From assembly GCA_022496205.1 (NCBI GenBank), contig WTXD01000009.1, positions 641,585 through 705,584 on the forward strand: DNA of 64,000 nucleotides. Reading direction: 5' to 3'. Position numbers and translations under genes: made by a program. Positions 33,224-44,134 of the stretch are shown here, in pieces. Every line of letters begins with the position of its first letter. The stretch's first letter is position 1. The notes beneath the pieces were generated by a model that did not search any database, was not told where the DNA came from, and saw only the letters and a program-made list of their open reading frames with translations. The DNA comes from Gloeopeniophorella convolvens (taxonomy: Eukaryota; Basidiomycota; Agaricomycetes; Russulales).

Positions 33224-35280
33224 ATGCCAGTGCGATGGTATCTTCGCTTCCCGGCGCATACCGCACACAGGACCCCCCGGTCCACCTTCTTGTTTGCTGC
33301 CCAGAGACGTGCAATGTCTGGCAGGTCGTACAAAGATGCTATTGATCTCCTCAACACATTACAATCCAACGCCGCAACCCTGGAGGCAATCAAGGCTTCC
33401 GGTGGTCGAATCAGCGCATTGTCCATCCCGGAGATGGTCGAGTACCTGGAGAGGATAGGCTACAAGGTATGATCTTTTCCCTTCGGTCACATCAATTTCA
33501 TGTGAGCGTACCAGCAAGAAGACTTGAACAACCTCAACGTCCTCCACGTTACTGGCACAAAGGGCAAAGGCTCTACCTGCGCCTTTACGGACTCTATCCT
33601 CCGCCGAGCGCGGCCGAATTGGAAAGTTGGTACGCTTCTTCTCTCCACATATCTCCGTATCCTTCTAATACTGGCTTCGTGTCGAGGTCTGTACACCTCT
33701 CCGCATCTTGTCGCCGTGCGAGAGCGGATACGTGTCAACGGTGTTCCTATCTCAGAGGAGCTCTTCGCAAAGTTCTTTTTCGATATCTGGGATCGCCTAG
33801 AGGAGAATGACCAGGTGTGCAACTTCTTCCATAGGGCACGTCAGTATCTTGACGCCGGAGACAGCGTAAGCTCCCGACTACGACGGCGAAACCGATGTAC
33901 TTCCGATTTGTGACGCTCATGGCTTTCCACGCATTCTTAACTTTGAAGGTCCGAAGGTTCACTTTACTATTTTCATATGCTGACACGTACCTCCAGGTTG
34001 ACGCTTCCGTGCTGGAGGTTGGTGTCGGCGGGGCATACGACAGCACGAATATCGTTCCCCGACCAATCGTCACAGGGATATCTGCTCTGGGGATTGACCA
34101 CGTCGCTGTTCTAGGGAAGACCATTGCTGAGATCGCATGGCAGAAGGGCGGCATATTCAAAGTCAGCCCCTCCCTGAGCTGGCTGAGACCCCTCTCTTGA
34201 TAAGTCAATCTAGGAAGGAGCACCTGCAATCACGGTAGATCAGCCACAAGAAGGCATGGATATGTTGATGCAACAGAGCAAAGACCTTAAGGTAAGGATG
34301 TTTCTGGTCAACAGAATCACGTACCTGAAACCTCGAATAGGCGTCCGAGTTTATCGTTGTACCGCCAATACCCGAGTTATCCGATATAGAGCTAGGCAAG
34401 TATAGATGACCTCTCCGTTTGCTTCATGACTAATCTCGCCAACAGGGTTGGCTGGAGCGCATCAAGTGCAGAATGCGAGACTTGCGGTAGTACTTGCACG
34501 GAAGTTCCTTGAATTGAAGGGAGCAGTTCAGCCCCAGACGACCCTCCCCCAAAACTTCATCGATGGCCTTAAAGAGGCTAGGTGGCCAGGAAGGTGCCAA
34601 ACTGTGACCGACCCAGTATATCCGTCCACCACATGGTTCCTAGACGGCGCTCACACTGTGGAGAGCCTTGACTGTTGTGCGCAGTGGTTTGTTGGCCCAC
34701 TGGCTGCTTTGAGGCCGGATGCACAAGGGTAAGGTTACCCTGGGGTGTGTGCTGCACTTGACTCACGCGTCATTAGGGAGAAGCGTCCGACTCGCATACT
34801 CATCTTCAATTGTACGCACGGCCGGTCTGGGGCGTCGTTCCTTGGCAGTGTGCTGGCGAAGATCTCTGCACAGCTCCAGTTACATGGGGCCAGCGAAGAA
34901 CCACACTTTTTCTTCGACAAGGTTCTGTTCTGTACCAATGTCACATACGCAGACGGTCATTTCAAAGGAGGTGAGCAGAGGCCGTCACAATGCACATTGT
35001 CACGTGAGGTCTAATTTCTTCAGACCTGACTGCACTCTCTATCCCCGAAGACGAGTTAACCCAACTGACAACGCAGCGAGAGCTCGCGGTAGCATGGACG
35101 TCCCTTGCTCCTGCATTTACAAAAGAGGACGTCCATATTCTACCATCGATTGAGCACGCTATCCGCGTCGTGAGGAAACAAGCTCGTAATGGCAAGCCAG
35201 TCGATGTTCTGGTTGCTGGGAGCTTACACCTGGTTGGCGGGGTCGTCGAAGTTGCTGGGCTCGCGGAGGTTGCCCTATGA
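33224..35280 (+). CDS. Folylpolyglutamate synthase
   Basis: Ten exons (33224-33466, 33515-33629, 33687-33814, 33865-33948, 33997-34161, 34214-34291, 34341-34395, 34446-34728, 34777-34970, 35024-35280) sum to 534 codons (533 residues). The ATP-binding loop is HVTGTKGKGSTCAF, followed by LYTSPHLVAVRERIRVNG, VDASVLEVGVGGAYDSTN and the DGAHTVESL motif of the second Mur-ligase-type domain. The enzyme adds glutamate residues to tetrahydrofolates, retaining them in the cell and favouring one-carbon enzymes. The N-terminal 30 residues are Arg-rich without acids, and a second Met (MSGRS) follows, so mitochondrial and cytosolic forms from two starts are possible, as known for this enzyme. Intron 34396-34445 starts GCAAGT (GC-AG). 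MET6, which uses polyglutamated methyltetrahydrofolate, lies 24 kb away. Confidence 0.93.
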
Positions 35281-35704
35281 TCGTTTGTGCACTATAGATT
35301 CGCTAGAGTTTTAGGTCTACTACTACCTTCAACAGGTATTAATTTGTAAATTGCTAACGTAGAGTACGATTGCAGCTTTCATGTCGCTGCGACCAATCAT
35401 CACATATGAGTAGGACAGGAATTCTGCTGCCACTTTCACGGGCATTGACCAGAGATAAACAGGTATAGATGGCTCTTGAAGACAAGACCAATCATGGTAA
35501 GTAAGATTGCGATATACATAAGGAATAAGGTAACTACTGAATCAGTCGAAGAGCCTAGCTTCGATGAAGGCGCACGGGAGGTAAGGGGTCTATATATCCT
35601 GAGGCTTGAAATCCTAGGTCCTCGTATGCACATTGCATTGATACAGGACCGTGCCTGAAGGTAACACGACTATGTGGCCGCTCAAGCCGTACGGAGTAGA
35701 GACG
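35281..35704. other. Convergent intergenic region, possible tiny spliced ORF
   Basis: 424 bp between two convergent stops, AT-richer than the surroundings. It contains an ATG at about 35468 followed by two convincing intron-like segments (GTAAGT...CAG and GTAAGG...CAG) that would join into only about 23 codons. I do not annotate this as a gene. Confidence 0.35.
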
Positions 35705-36940
35705 CTAAGGCCGGTCGGCCATTGATCTGAGGAGTGCGAGCCTCGAAGTTAATGAGCACTCTCCAGGGAAGCACTGGACGCCGAGCGGGCCAACGTTCTC
35801 ATCGTCGTGTGCAAGCTCACTTGCTAACTTGCTTCGGCCGAAACCCTGTGTATTGTCGGGCGCGCTGCTGGGTGCTGCGCTGGTTCCTAGCAATGCCTTG
35901 GCTTTATCCAGTATCGCCGATTTCGTTTGACCGATGGGTTGAAGAGTACTGTCAACGTCTGCTCGTTTCTGCCTCTTCCTTGGTCGATCTTCCGCCACAA
36001 TAGCTTCCAGGTACGTCTGGGGGCCAATGTCGGTGCAGGTAGTCGTGTTCCCTTTTGCCCTCGTTTGACGCGCCTTTGCAAGGTCCTTCTCAACGAGGGA
36101 CTTGAGCGTACAAAGGTCGATACCCCTCTTCTGTGCGCAAGCCTTCATATGGGAAATCTTTTGCGCCGAGCCCTTTCGAACAGTCCATCGGGCCTCACAA
36201 GAGACACAGCCAAGGAGGAGAGCAACGTCGGCATCTGTGATATGTAGACTTGGTTGTCTTGCTTTCCGCGAGCGCTTTCGCACTTTGTCATGTCCAACTT
36301 GAGGCCTCGTTCTGGGACACGACTCCGAGGGCATGGAGGCGGGGCACTAGACTGCCGACTCCGCTGATACGCAAACTGGCCGAAACGGCTTGTGAGACCT
36401 GGCCCGGCACAATCCACGTCGGCTTCAAAGAGGTCATTCTCCGCGTGTCTTTTGGCAGGACTGGGGCAAGCTGTGTGCAAGCGTTGGTCGGGTCTTGAGG
36501 TAAGCTTGTGCACCCAGTCCGCAGCTTCTGAGATCCGGTGGTTAGGTTGGATATTTGAAAGTGGGATATAAAGGCATACCAACAGTCCCTTCGGAGGTTT
36601 CTGTGTTCGCAATGGATTCATTGTTGTTATTCGCAGCCCCCCCTACCCGTGCATGGCGTGTACTGTCAGCCCTGGGTGCGCCCGCACGCTAAGTGAATGG
36701 GCGCGCACCGGTTTGACAATTGGTATCTAGATCAGCTGATACAGATAGTGATACATCGCGACATCCTTCAGGTGAAGCAGCTGGATCCGCGGCAAGTTGG
36801 CAGTGGACGTGGTTGACTCTTCGCTTGTGGGTCTTGGCCTGGAGCCTAACCTGCTCCCTTTCTGGCTCCGAATCATCGACGTATTCGGAAGGGCGCCCTA
36901 TTGTCGTAGTACATTGAACTATATGTGTTGCATCGGCCAT
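35705..36940 (-). CDS. C2HC zinc-finger protein, possibly Slx4-like; boundaries uncertain
   Basis: The best-supported part is the last exon (about 36334-35705), with DADVALLLGCVSCEARW followed by QKISHMKACAQKRGIDL: a C-x2-C...H-x3-C finger like UBZ-type fingers in DNA-repair scaffolds, then a Lys/Arg-rich tail. Upstream coding-like sequence in the same direction includes EAADWVHKLTSRPDQRLHTA (about 36530-36470) and a probable first exon starting MADATHIVQCTTTIGRPSEY at 36940 with SEPEREQ and KTHKRRVNH motifs. Introns and one probable frameshift near 36330 keep me from giving one clean model. The charged N-terminus plus finger is what I would expect of a basidiomycete Slx4 or related nuclease scaffold, but the conserved C-terminal Slx1-binding domain is not evident, so that name stays a guess. 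Confidence 0.5.
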
Positions 36941-37155
36941 TTGGGGAGTTTCGTCGCGATCGAGAGAAAGGGGTGTTACTGTCACTTGTGTCCCAGCGGC
37001 GGTTAGACGCGACTTTGACGCCGGGGATTGAATATTAATTTGGGAAGAGACGCGAGCGCGTTATTTACGCTTGTTGACGTCTCCGTCCCGGACACCGGGC
37101 CAAGGACCCGTTGCCCTGCCACCCTCACTGGTCTTTCATCTCTACCATTGTGCTC

Positions 37156-40100
37156 ATGAACAGGGACAACCCATCCGTGCCTCAAAATGTTTCTATCCAG
37201 GACGTATTTTCCGCTGCAACCGGTGCGGCATCCCAAGACCCGAAGGAAATGTCTGCTTCTGCCACGCGTCTGAAGGATCTGCTCGACCAGCCTGGGACGT
37301 TAGACTTACTTCACCAGATTGCCGCTCAAAAGATCACTCCACTCCCTATTCGACAGCTGAGCATCATACAAGTGAAAAATGTTGTGTCTACTCATTGGCG
37401 GTCCCGCAGGTCAGTCTCTTCTGCGCAGTGTTGTCTCAATCTGGCCACACCTAGTTTCCACATGTCAGACTCGTTCCAGATGAACAGAGACCAGCGATCA
37501 GGAGCCGTTGCTTGGCGCTTTTGAATGAGGAGGATGATGTCGTAAGACGATCTTGCATCTCCACTATCGCTTTCCTCATAGTTGGAAGTGAAGATCGGCA
37601 AGAATAATGAAGTCATTATTGCCAAAATCGCCCGTGCTGACTTTCCTCACAAATGGTAGCGCTCTGTTCCAGCCATTCCACATACGATTATCTCTGACGC
37701 ACTCCCAGGGCCTCCTTAGAACCCGATCTTTTGACGCCGATCATGCTCCATCTCAGGCAAAGGATTTCCCTGTCTGTGACAGAACCTAGTACAACCCGCG
37801 TACTTCATAAGTCCCTTCGGGCCTTGAACGCTGTTCTCAAGGAGCTATCTCATATCAAAATGATGACCAGCGTCAAAACACTGGGCCAGGTATGTGTCCT
37901 TAAAGCCTAAGTGAACTCCTGAGCGTAAGACCCCATATCAGCTCATTTCTCGTATCCACGCACCACTCTCCGAAATATATGTCCAATTGGTTGAGCGCGT
38001 GGCGCCCTCGATCAATATCGCAAACCTGAGTTCTCAAAGAATAGCCGAGGACCTACTCTTTGCACACCTGCTGTTCAAGATTATCATGAAAATGGCTGCT
38101 TGGGTCTGGCCAAAATTGCGCGAGTCGGAAATAGCCCCAATGCAATCATGGGTAGGTCTTGTGCGACACTCAAACCATTCAGTGCGTGACTTGATGTCCG
38201 CAGTTCAACGAGATGTTCCAACACTCTGCTATGCAACTTCGCGGAATATATGAAGCTCGCATCAGCCTCTTGATGGCACTCCGTACAGCAGCAAGTCAGC
38301 CGGATCGCATTGCACTATACTCTTTGGAGCTACTGTACAAACATGTTCGCACCTTTGGCAAATTTTTCCGAAGGGTTCAACAGCTCGACGTGGCGCGCTT
38401 CGTGGAGCTACCGGTTTGCGACGATTTAATATTGTACTACTGGGACAAGGTTGTCCAGGCCAATTCTGCTGCGGAGCTCATTGATGGTACGTCAGTAATG
38501 TGTTACGTAGCATGGGTCCCTCATTAGATTTTCAGATTCCAGCATTGCCGTATTTCCCGTTCGCATACTTGTACCTGGGATGGTACTTTTCAAAGAGAGT
38601 CTAGCGCAATGGTCCCCAGTGCGAAAATCGAAGACGGAACATTCGTTGAGTGCGGCCCGTCTTACCTTCCACCTATACCTTTGATTCTGATAGTCTGCAG
38701 CTCTACCCCAGGAGTTCGTGGAGACCGCTGTGACATTCCTCGTCACCCGGTTCATGCCTCTGAATCCAAACGACCTTGAGGGTTGGATGGCCAACCCCGA
38801 AGAATGGGTTAATACGGAAGACAAGGACGATGAGCAGTGGCAATTCGAGATACGGGTGAGCACATCCTTTTATTCGTTTATGTCATCTTATGCTCGCTGT
38901 GCAGCCATGTGCAGAGCGCGTTCTCATGACTTTTTCAAACCAATACCGCGACATTGTCACGCCTCTGCTGGTGAAGGCGTTCGCAAATATCAATGGTAGG
39001 AACCTTGAGTTGCGGTTCTCCGAGCGAGCTCCAACGTATCGTTTCAGAACGACAACCCTCAGGATTGCAAGATATAGTCCGGAAGGAAGCTGTCTATTGT
39101 GCAATTGGACGGTGCGCTCACCGGTTAAGAGACGATATCAATCTGTCACTTTGGATGGACATAGCTATCGACGAGGCTAAGAATACCAGTCCCGAGTGCG
39201 TTTTCACTCACACTACCGGTACCTTTCGGGATCTTACCATGATGCAGTTACCTTATCCTCCAGAGACGAATTGTCTGGCTCATCGGACGGTGGGTCTCAG
39301 AAGACTGTTATCCCCCAACAGATACACGGGTATGGCAGATCCTAGTACATCTCCTGACTGTTAAAGGCGCGGGAACAGAAGTGGTCAGGCTCACCGTTGC
39401 AACTGCTCTGCAACAATGTGTCAACGTAAACTCAGAATTACCAGTATTCCCGCTCCTTATCTCACAACTCCTTCGTTATATAGGCCAACTCCTTCGAAGT
39501 CAATGTCTTCGCCCCACTTTTGACGACCTCTGTTACGGAACTTCTGCAATTGATTGACGAAGTTGATACCATTGAGACGAAGAACAAGGTAGCGACGTGC
39601 TTGAACACCGTGATTGAGAGGACGGGAGCGGAGGTACCGTGATCAGACGAGAGTTTAGCTTTGACTACTCAAGTCTGGTGCAGATCGTCGCTTCTCTTCC
39701 TCTCATCACATCCGCATTCCCGCAACTGTGTACGTCCAACTCTCTAGAAAGTCCTCGTGCGCTTCATTCATGCCTCATCGCAGGGCTGTCCGCGGGCGGA
39801 GAAGCACACTTCAAGATCACATTGTTGCGCATGATGGCTGTCCTCGTAACTGTAAGCCTGGACTCTACTTGAGAGAATTCGTGCCGACGCGCGCATCAGG
39901 CTACGGGAGAGCAGTCAACTCCCCTGTCCTCCATTATTGCTCCCCTCATTCAGGAATGCTTGTCTCCTGCCGTAAGTACCCACGCGTTTACGAGTGCTGT
40001 CCCGCTCTGACGCGCGCTAGTTTATCACAGAGTTGGAAGCAGACGCGTTGCAGTTGTGGGTTGCTGCAATTCGAAATACCGCAACGCTGCAGAGCCAGAG

Positions 40101-41314
40101 CGGAGAGCCTTGCCTGCTAGATCTCTTCCCAAGGGCAATCGACCTGCTCGTGGACAATTGGGCAGTATTGGGCAGTACTACCGACATCCTGGAGAGCTAC
40201 TTCCTGCTGGATGCCAATGCTGTTCTACAGGTTTGCAGATAGGAACAGTACTTGCTCATCTCGCGCACTTACACATCGTCCGCAGAGACATGCTACTCAA
40301 TTCTTCACTTCGCTGAAACGCCCGATCGCGAGCGCCCCTTCGAACCATGCGAGGTCCTTGCTGGATTCATTGTCAATGTTGCTGCAACTAGCACATCCAT
40401 CCGTGTATTCAGAAGCTCTCCACACGACCGGTTTATTCTCTTCGCTGATAACAACGATTATGACAGACAAGGTAGGCATTCCCGTGCATCTCGCCACCTT
40501 GGACTCTTTAATCTCACTCCATGCCATCACAGGCAGATGTCTTTATTCTCACTCGGCACATCCAAGTTATGGCCCGACTCGCTGTGCTGGATTCGCAAGT
40601 ATTCCTTCAATATATGAGTGCTGCTGCCAGTGGGCTCGGGAAGCCAGAACACGACCTGTGGGAAGGGCTTCTTGACCAGTGGCATCAACGGGTGGGTACT
40701 GTCCACTAGCATCGTACACGTCAAACGACTACCCCCTGCTGCAGTTCGACAATGAATCCGAACCCAGGCATCGGAAGCTGTACGCCATGGGAGCAGCGGC
40801 TCTAGTCTCCACTGGGCGGCGTGAAGTCCTGGAGCGGCTGCCCAAAAATTTGTTTGACCTCTGGACCGATGTGTTCGCAGAACTCAAAGAGGTGCAGAGA
40901 CAACGAGAAGCTGAGTCTGGTGAAGTGGCAGCGTAAGGCTCTAACTTGCTCTATGTTGCTGATGACTCTAATAGCTACGGTTAATTTCTTAGCACCATCC
41001 TCGTGGTATACTGGGATCAGCCTGCGCCTTCCTTCTTCAATGGTACCGAGGACACCCCCGAGTACAATCGTCGGAAAGTTGTAAGCCTTTCTGCTAGAAG
41101 TATCGCGCGGCAATCATGTCTCTGACCACCTTGCACACGGTAGCTCTATGACACCGACCCAGTACGCACAATCCCACTTTCGTCGTACATCGGAGAGCGT
41201 TTGCGGCAAGCAGAGGTCGCGTGCGGAGGGACTCAGGTTATGCAGACACAGTACTTGGCGAAGGCAGACCCTCCGGTCCTCCAGCATCTCATGCGGGAAA
41301 TATTTGGGGCGTAG
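37156..41314 (+). CDS. KAP120: Importin-beta family karyopherin, Kap120/importin-11 type
   Basis: About 18 short introns. Early exons are 37156-37409, 37469-37541, 37582-37655, 37709-37889, 37942-38151, 38204-38486, 38536-38649, 38701-38855, 38905-38995, 39063-39195 and 39248 onwards; the last ends with the TAG at 41312. The N-terminal importin-beta domain reads AASQDPKEMSASATRLKDLL, QLSIIQVKNVVSTHWR and IIAKIARADFPHKW. Further HEAT-repeat landmarks are NPNDLEGWMANPEEWVN, EIRPCAERVLMTFSNQYRD and IVWLIGRWVSEDC. The pattern, including the WMANPEEW stretch, fits Kap120 of yeast and importin-11 of animals, RanGTP-dependent nuclear import receptors whose yeast cargo includes ribosome-biogenesis factors. 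Phases agree through the first eleven exons; I did not sum the rest. It is divergent from the zinc-finger gene (about 215 bp). Confidence 0.88.
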
Positions 41315-41451
41315 AGTGCAGGAGCGCAGGCGTCCCATATCCATCAATCCTACCAAGCGTACTAGGTTACCATCTGGTGCAATCCGTATATCATAATCTA
41401 TAGAGCAGAGAGTAATGCAACAATGAAAATCCTTCCAACTAGTGTCGAGCT

Positions 41452-43013
41452 TCAATCCGACTGTTCTTCATCGCTGTTGCTAACCCAGCTTCGGCTCCCG
41501 ACACTGATCCCACTCACACTACTGCTCCCCATCTCGTCGAAGTAGTCGCTGCCCCACTCTTCCGCGCTGCCCTCATCGCCCTCGCTCGTCCAGTACATGT
41601 TCTCGACGTGCAGACGCTCGGCACCTTGCACGAGCTCCGCACATCGAAGGCACTCCCACGGGCCTCCGCCTTCGTCCGCAGCGCGCAGCATCTTCTCCGC
41701 GATGCAGGTATAGCAGTAGACATGGCCGCACGAAGTACGGTACGGCGCCGTGAGGGAGTGTGCAGGCGGCTCGTTGCCTCTCTCCGCGGGATGGGATCCG
41801 GAGGAAGACTGGACTTGAGTGGCGAGCGCAAGCGCATTCGCAGAATCCGTGACGTTGAGCGTGAGCGCGGCGTTCTCGTAGCAGATGGCACACTCGTCCT
41901 CCGCGAGGTGCGCGTACTTGCCGCGCCTGCCGAGCTGAGACTCACCCTGGCCGGCGTATGCGTCCAGGCCGAGCCTCGAGCGCGCAGAGGCGGGGATCAG
42001 CGTAGAAAAGGTGGATATGGGGTGTGCGATGGCATCGAAGGCCGTTCCGACGGCTCGTCGGAGTTTGCGGTGAGGGAGCAGAGGGAGGAGGAACATGAGG
42101 AACTCCTGCTCATGGACGATCAGTTCTGTTTGCTGACGGCTGTCGAATGCTGGCTCACTGTGAATGCGTGCCAGACCATCTGGCGGTTCATGAACTCGTA
42201 GCTGACGTTGCGTCGTATGAGCCTCCGTGATGGGACGAGCCTCATGCCCAGTAGCCTATCGACCGTGGTGCGATACCTGCGTCCCTGTGAGCCCAAACTC
42301 CAGACTGCGAGCAGACGGAGGGTGATGCTTACTGTCCATCCCAGAGGAACGCGACGAAACTCACCAGCGCCAGGGCTGCATGAGTGGTCTCCAACCTGGT
42401 CATCAGCTCCCAGACCTTTCTCCGGCGATCTGAACTCGGGGCATCAGGCCACGCTTTGGACAGAGCATGCCCACGTATGCGTGCGTGTAGGTATGGCAGA
42501 ACAATGGTCAGGGCTCCGTGGACGATGAGGATCTTGCGGGGTAATCTGGACGCTTTATAACCCCGTTAAGTCAAGGCGGGACAACCCAGGCAGTTGTACG
42601 CACGAACGCCACGACCATTCGTTGAGGGTATGCTGTACTTCAGATCTTGAAGCTTGGCGCCATAGGATGCCCCTGTCGCCCAGACGGACAATTTGTAGAG
42701 CGTCAGCTGTATGAATAATGACAACTCGGGCTCGAAGCGAGACTTGAGCGAGGACTGCGCGCAATGACATCGGGTGAGATATAGACAACCCTCGAATTCA
42801 CCGGATGACACGCACATTGATCAAGCCGAGAGCCTTGCTGAGAGGGTCTCGGAGGAGGTTGACGAGCTCGGCATCGAGGAGTTCCGCGTCGAGCTGACCG
42901 ACACGTAGGATGCGGGACGTAGGTGGAGTTGTTTGGGCTAAAGACCGTTCAGCGTTGTCAAGTGTTGGTTGGGCTTGTTCCCATAGCTGTTGCCAGGACG
43001 TGAGCTGGGTCAT
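41452..43013 (-). CDS. PEX2: Peroxisomal RING E3 ligase Pex2
   Basis: Five exons (43013-42816, 42754-42600, 42545-42333, 42276-42159, 42105-41452) give 445 residues in frame. The Pex2/Pex12 N-terminal domain is clear: RVGQLDAELLDAELVNLL, QLTLYKLSVWATGASYGAKL, VHGALTIVLPYLHARIRG and ELMTRLETTHAALAL with membrane helices. The C-terminal RING reads DECAICYENAALTL ... SCGHVYCYTCIAEKML ... WECLRCAELV, separated by a Ser-rich insert between the first two zinc-ligand groups. Pex2, Pex10 and Pex12 form the membrane retrotranslocation channel and ligase that ubiquitinates the import receptor Pex5 for recycling. The final 40 residues are acidic and Ser-rich. The ATG at 43013 is preceded by an in-frame GTG, not an ATG. 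Confidence 0.93.
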
Positions 43014-43390
43014 CTGCACTGGGCACTGTCGCTGTCGGGGGACTGGGGTAGTAGCAACTCGTTTTCACGTGGGCCGCGGGTGATGCGCGCGCTGCTCGGT
43101 CCCCGGTCCCCACACATTCACCGACACCGTCCCCGCCAAGGTCATCACACCACGCGAAAGATATCTCATCATCGCGCGTTATATTCAATCTCGGATGCGT
43201 GCGAGCACCTGCGCCATGTATAGCACTTCGATAACAGAAAGGATGTGATGCTTGGATCTCAATGGATTGCAGACTGCAGAGCAAGGCGCATACACTCGCA
43301 TGTTGAAAGCATAGCGATACATATTATCGTGGACATCGCCCGGTGCGAATGGCGATGGAGAGTCATAATCACAAGCGCCACACCGCCCGT
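43014..43390. other. Intergenic region
   Basis: 377 bp between the PEX2 start and the stop of the eL36 gene, both on the minus strand. It should contain the PEX2 promoter and the eL36 3' UTR. No further gene was seen. Confidence 0.45.
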
Positions 43391-43870
43391 TTAGTGCGCC
43401 CTCCTGCTCTCCTGGATGATGGTGCTGAGCTCCTCGAGCTTGCGCTTCGAGCGGAGTAGAGTCCCGAGCTGCGTGAAACGGCTTGAGCATAAAGATCACA
43501 CAGCACGTGGGTGCGCGGTGACTTACCCGCTTCTTGGTGAGCTTCCGGGCTTTCTTATCCTATAGGATGCGAAAGCAATAGTGAGTACAGATATCAGGCC
43601 GACCGGCACATGAACGCACCTTCGAGTTCCTCAACAGCTCCATAACCCGGCGCTCATATGGCGAAAAGCCAACAACCTCCCGGACAATCGAACGGACGAG
43701 CTTAGTCTTGGCAGACTGGATGCCCTTGCGCTGGCTGGGGCGCACGGCTTTTGGGATCGCGGTGGTGGGGTGGCCATGCTGGAGGCCGCGGCGGGTGTCT
43801 AGATCGCGGGTGTCATTCGTCAAAGTATTCTTCTTGAGCGGGAGATGGGGCACTAACTGTTTCGTGCCAT
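43391..43870 (-). CDS. RPL36: 60S ribosomal protein eL36
   Basis: Four exons (43870-43858, 43798-43620, 43559-43527, 43468-43391) give exactly 100 residues, the normal eL36 length. The first exon encodes only four residues and one base of the fifth codon. The mature sequence shows [50 protein letters not shown] and [18 protein letters not shown]. It is a cytoplasmic large-subunit ribosomal protein. A 13-nt coding first exon followed by an intron near the ATG is common in fungal ribosomal-protein genes and usually supports high expression. Confidence 0.96.
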
Positions 43871-44134
43871 GTTCCTTGAGGGATTTGCTTGACGGGCGCG
43901 ACGATAGTTTCGGTGAGCTCTGGTCAAGTCACGCGTGACGGCACGCCCGGTGGCTTGCAACTGTACAGTTTCCTCCATCGCGATTTCCCACGATTATCGG
44001 CTCGGGTGAACCTGTTCGGCGATCTTGGGCGACCTCGGCATCGAGATCACTTCAGGACGATCGCAGGTAAGTAGATTGGAGTCCAGATGGCTTCGCATTT
44101 ATGCAGATGTATTCTATTCGAAGACAAGTACAGC

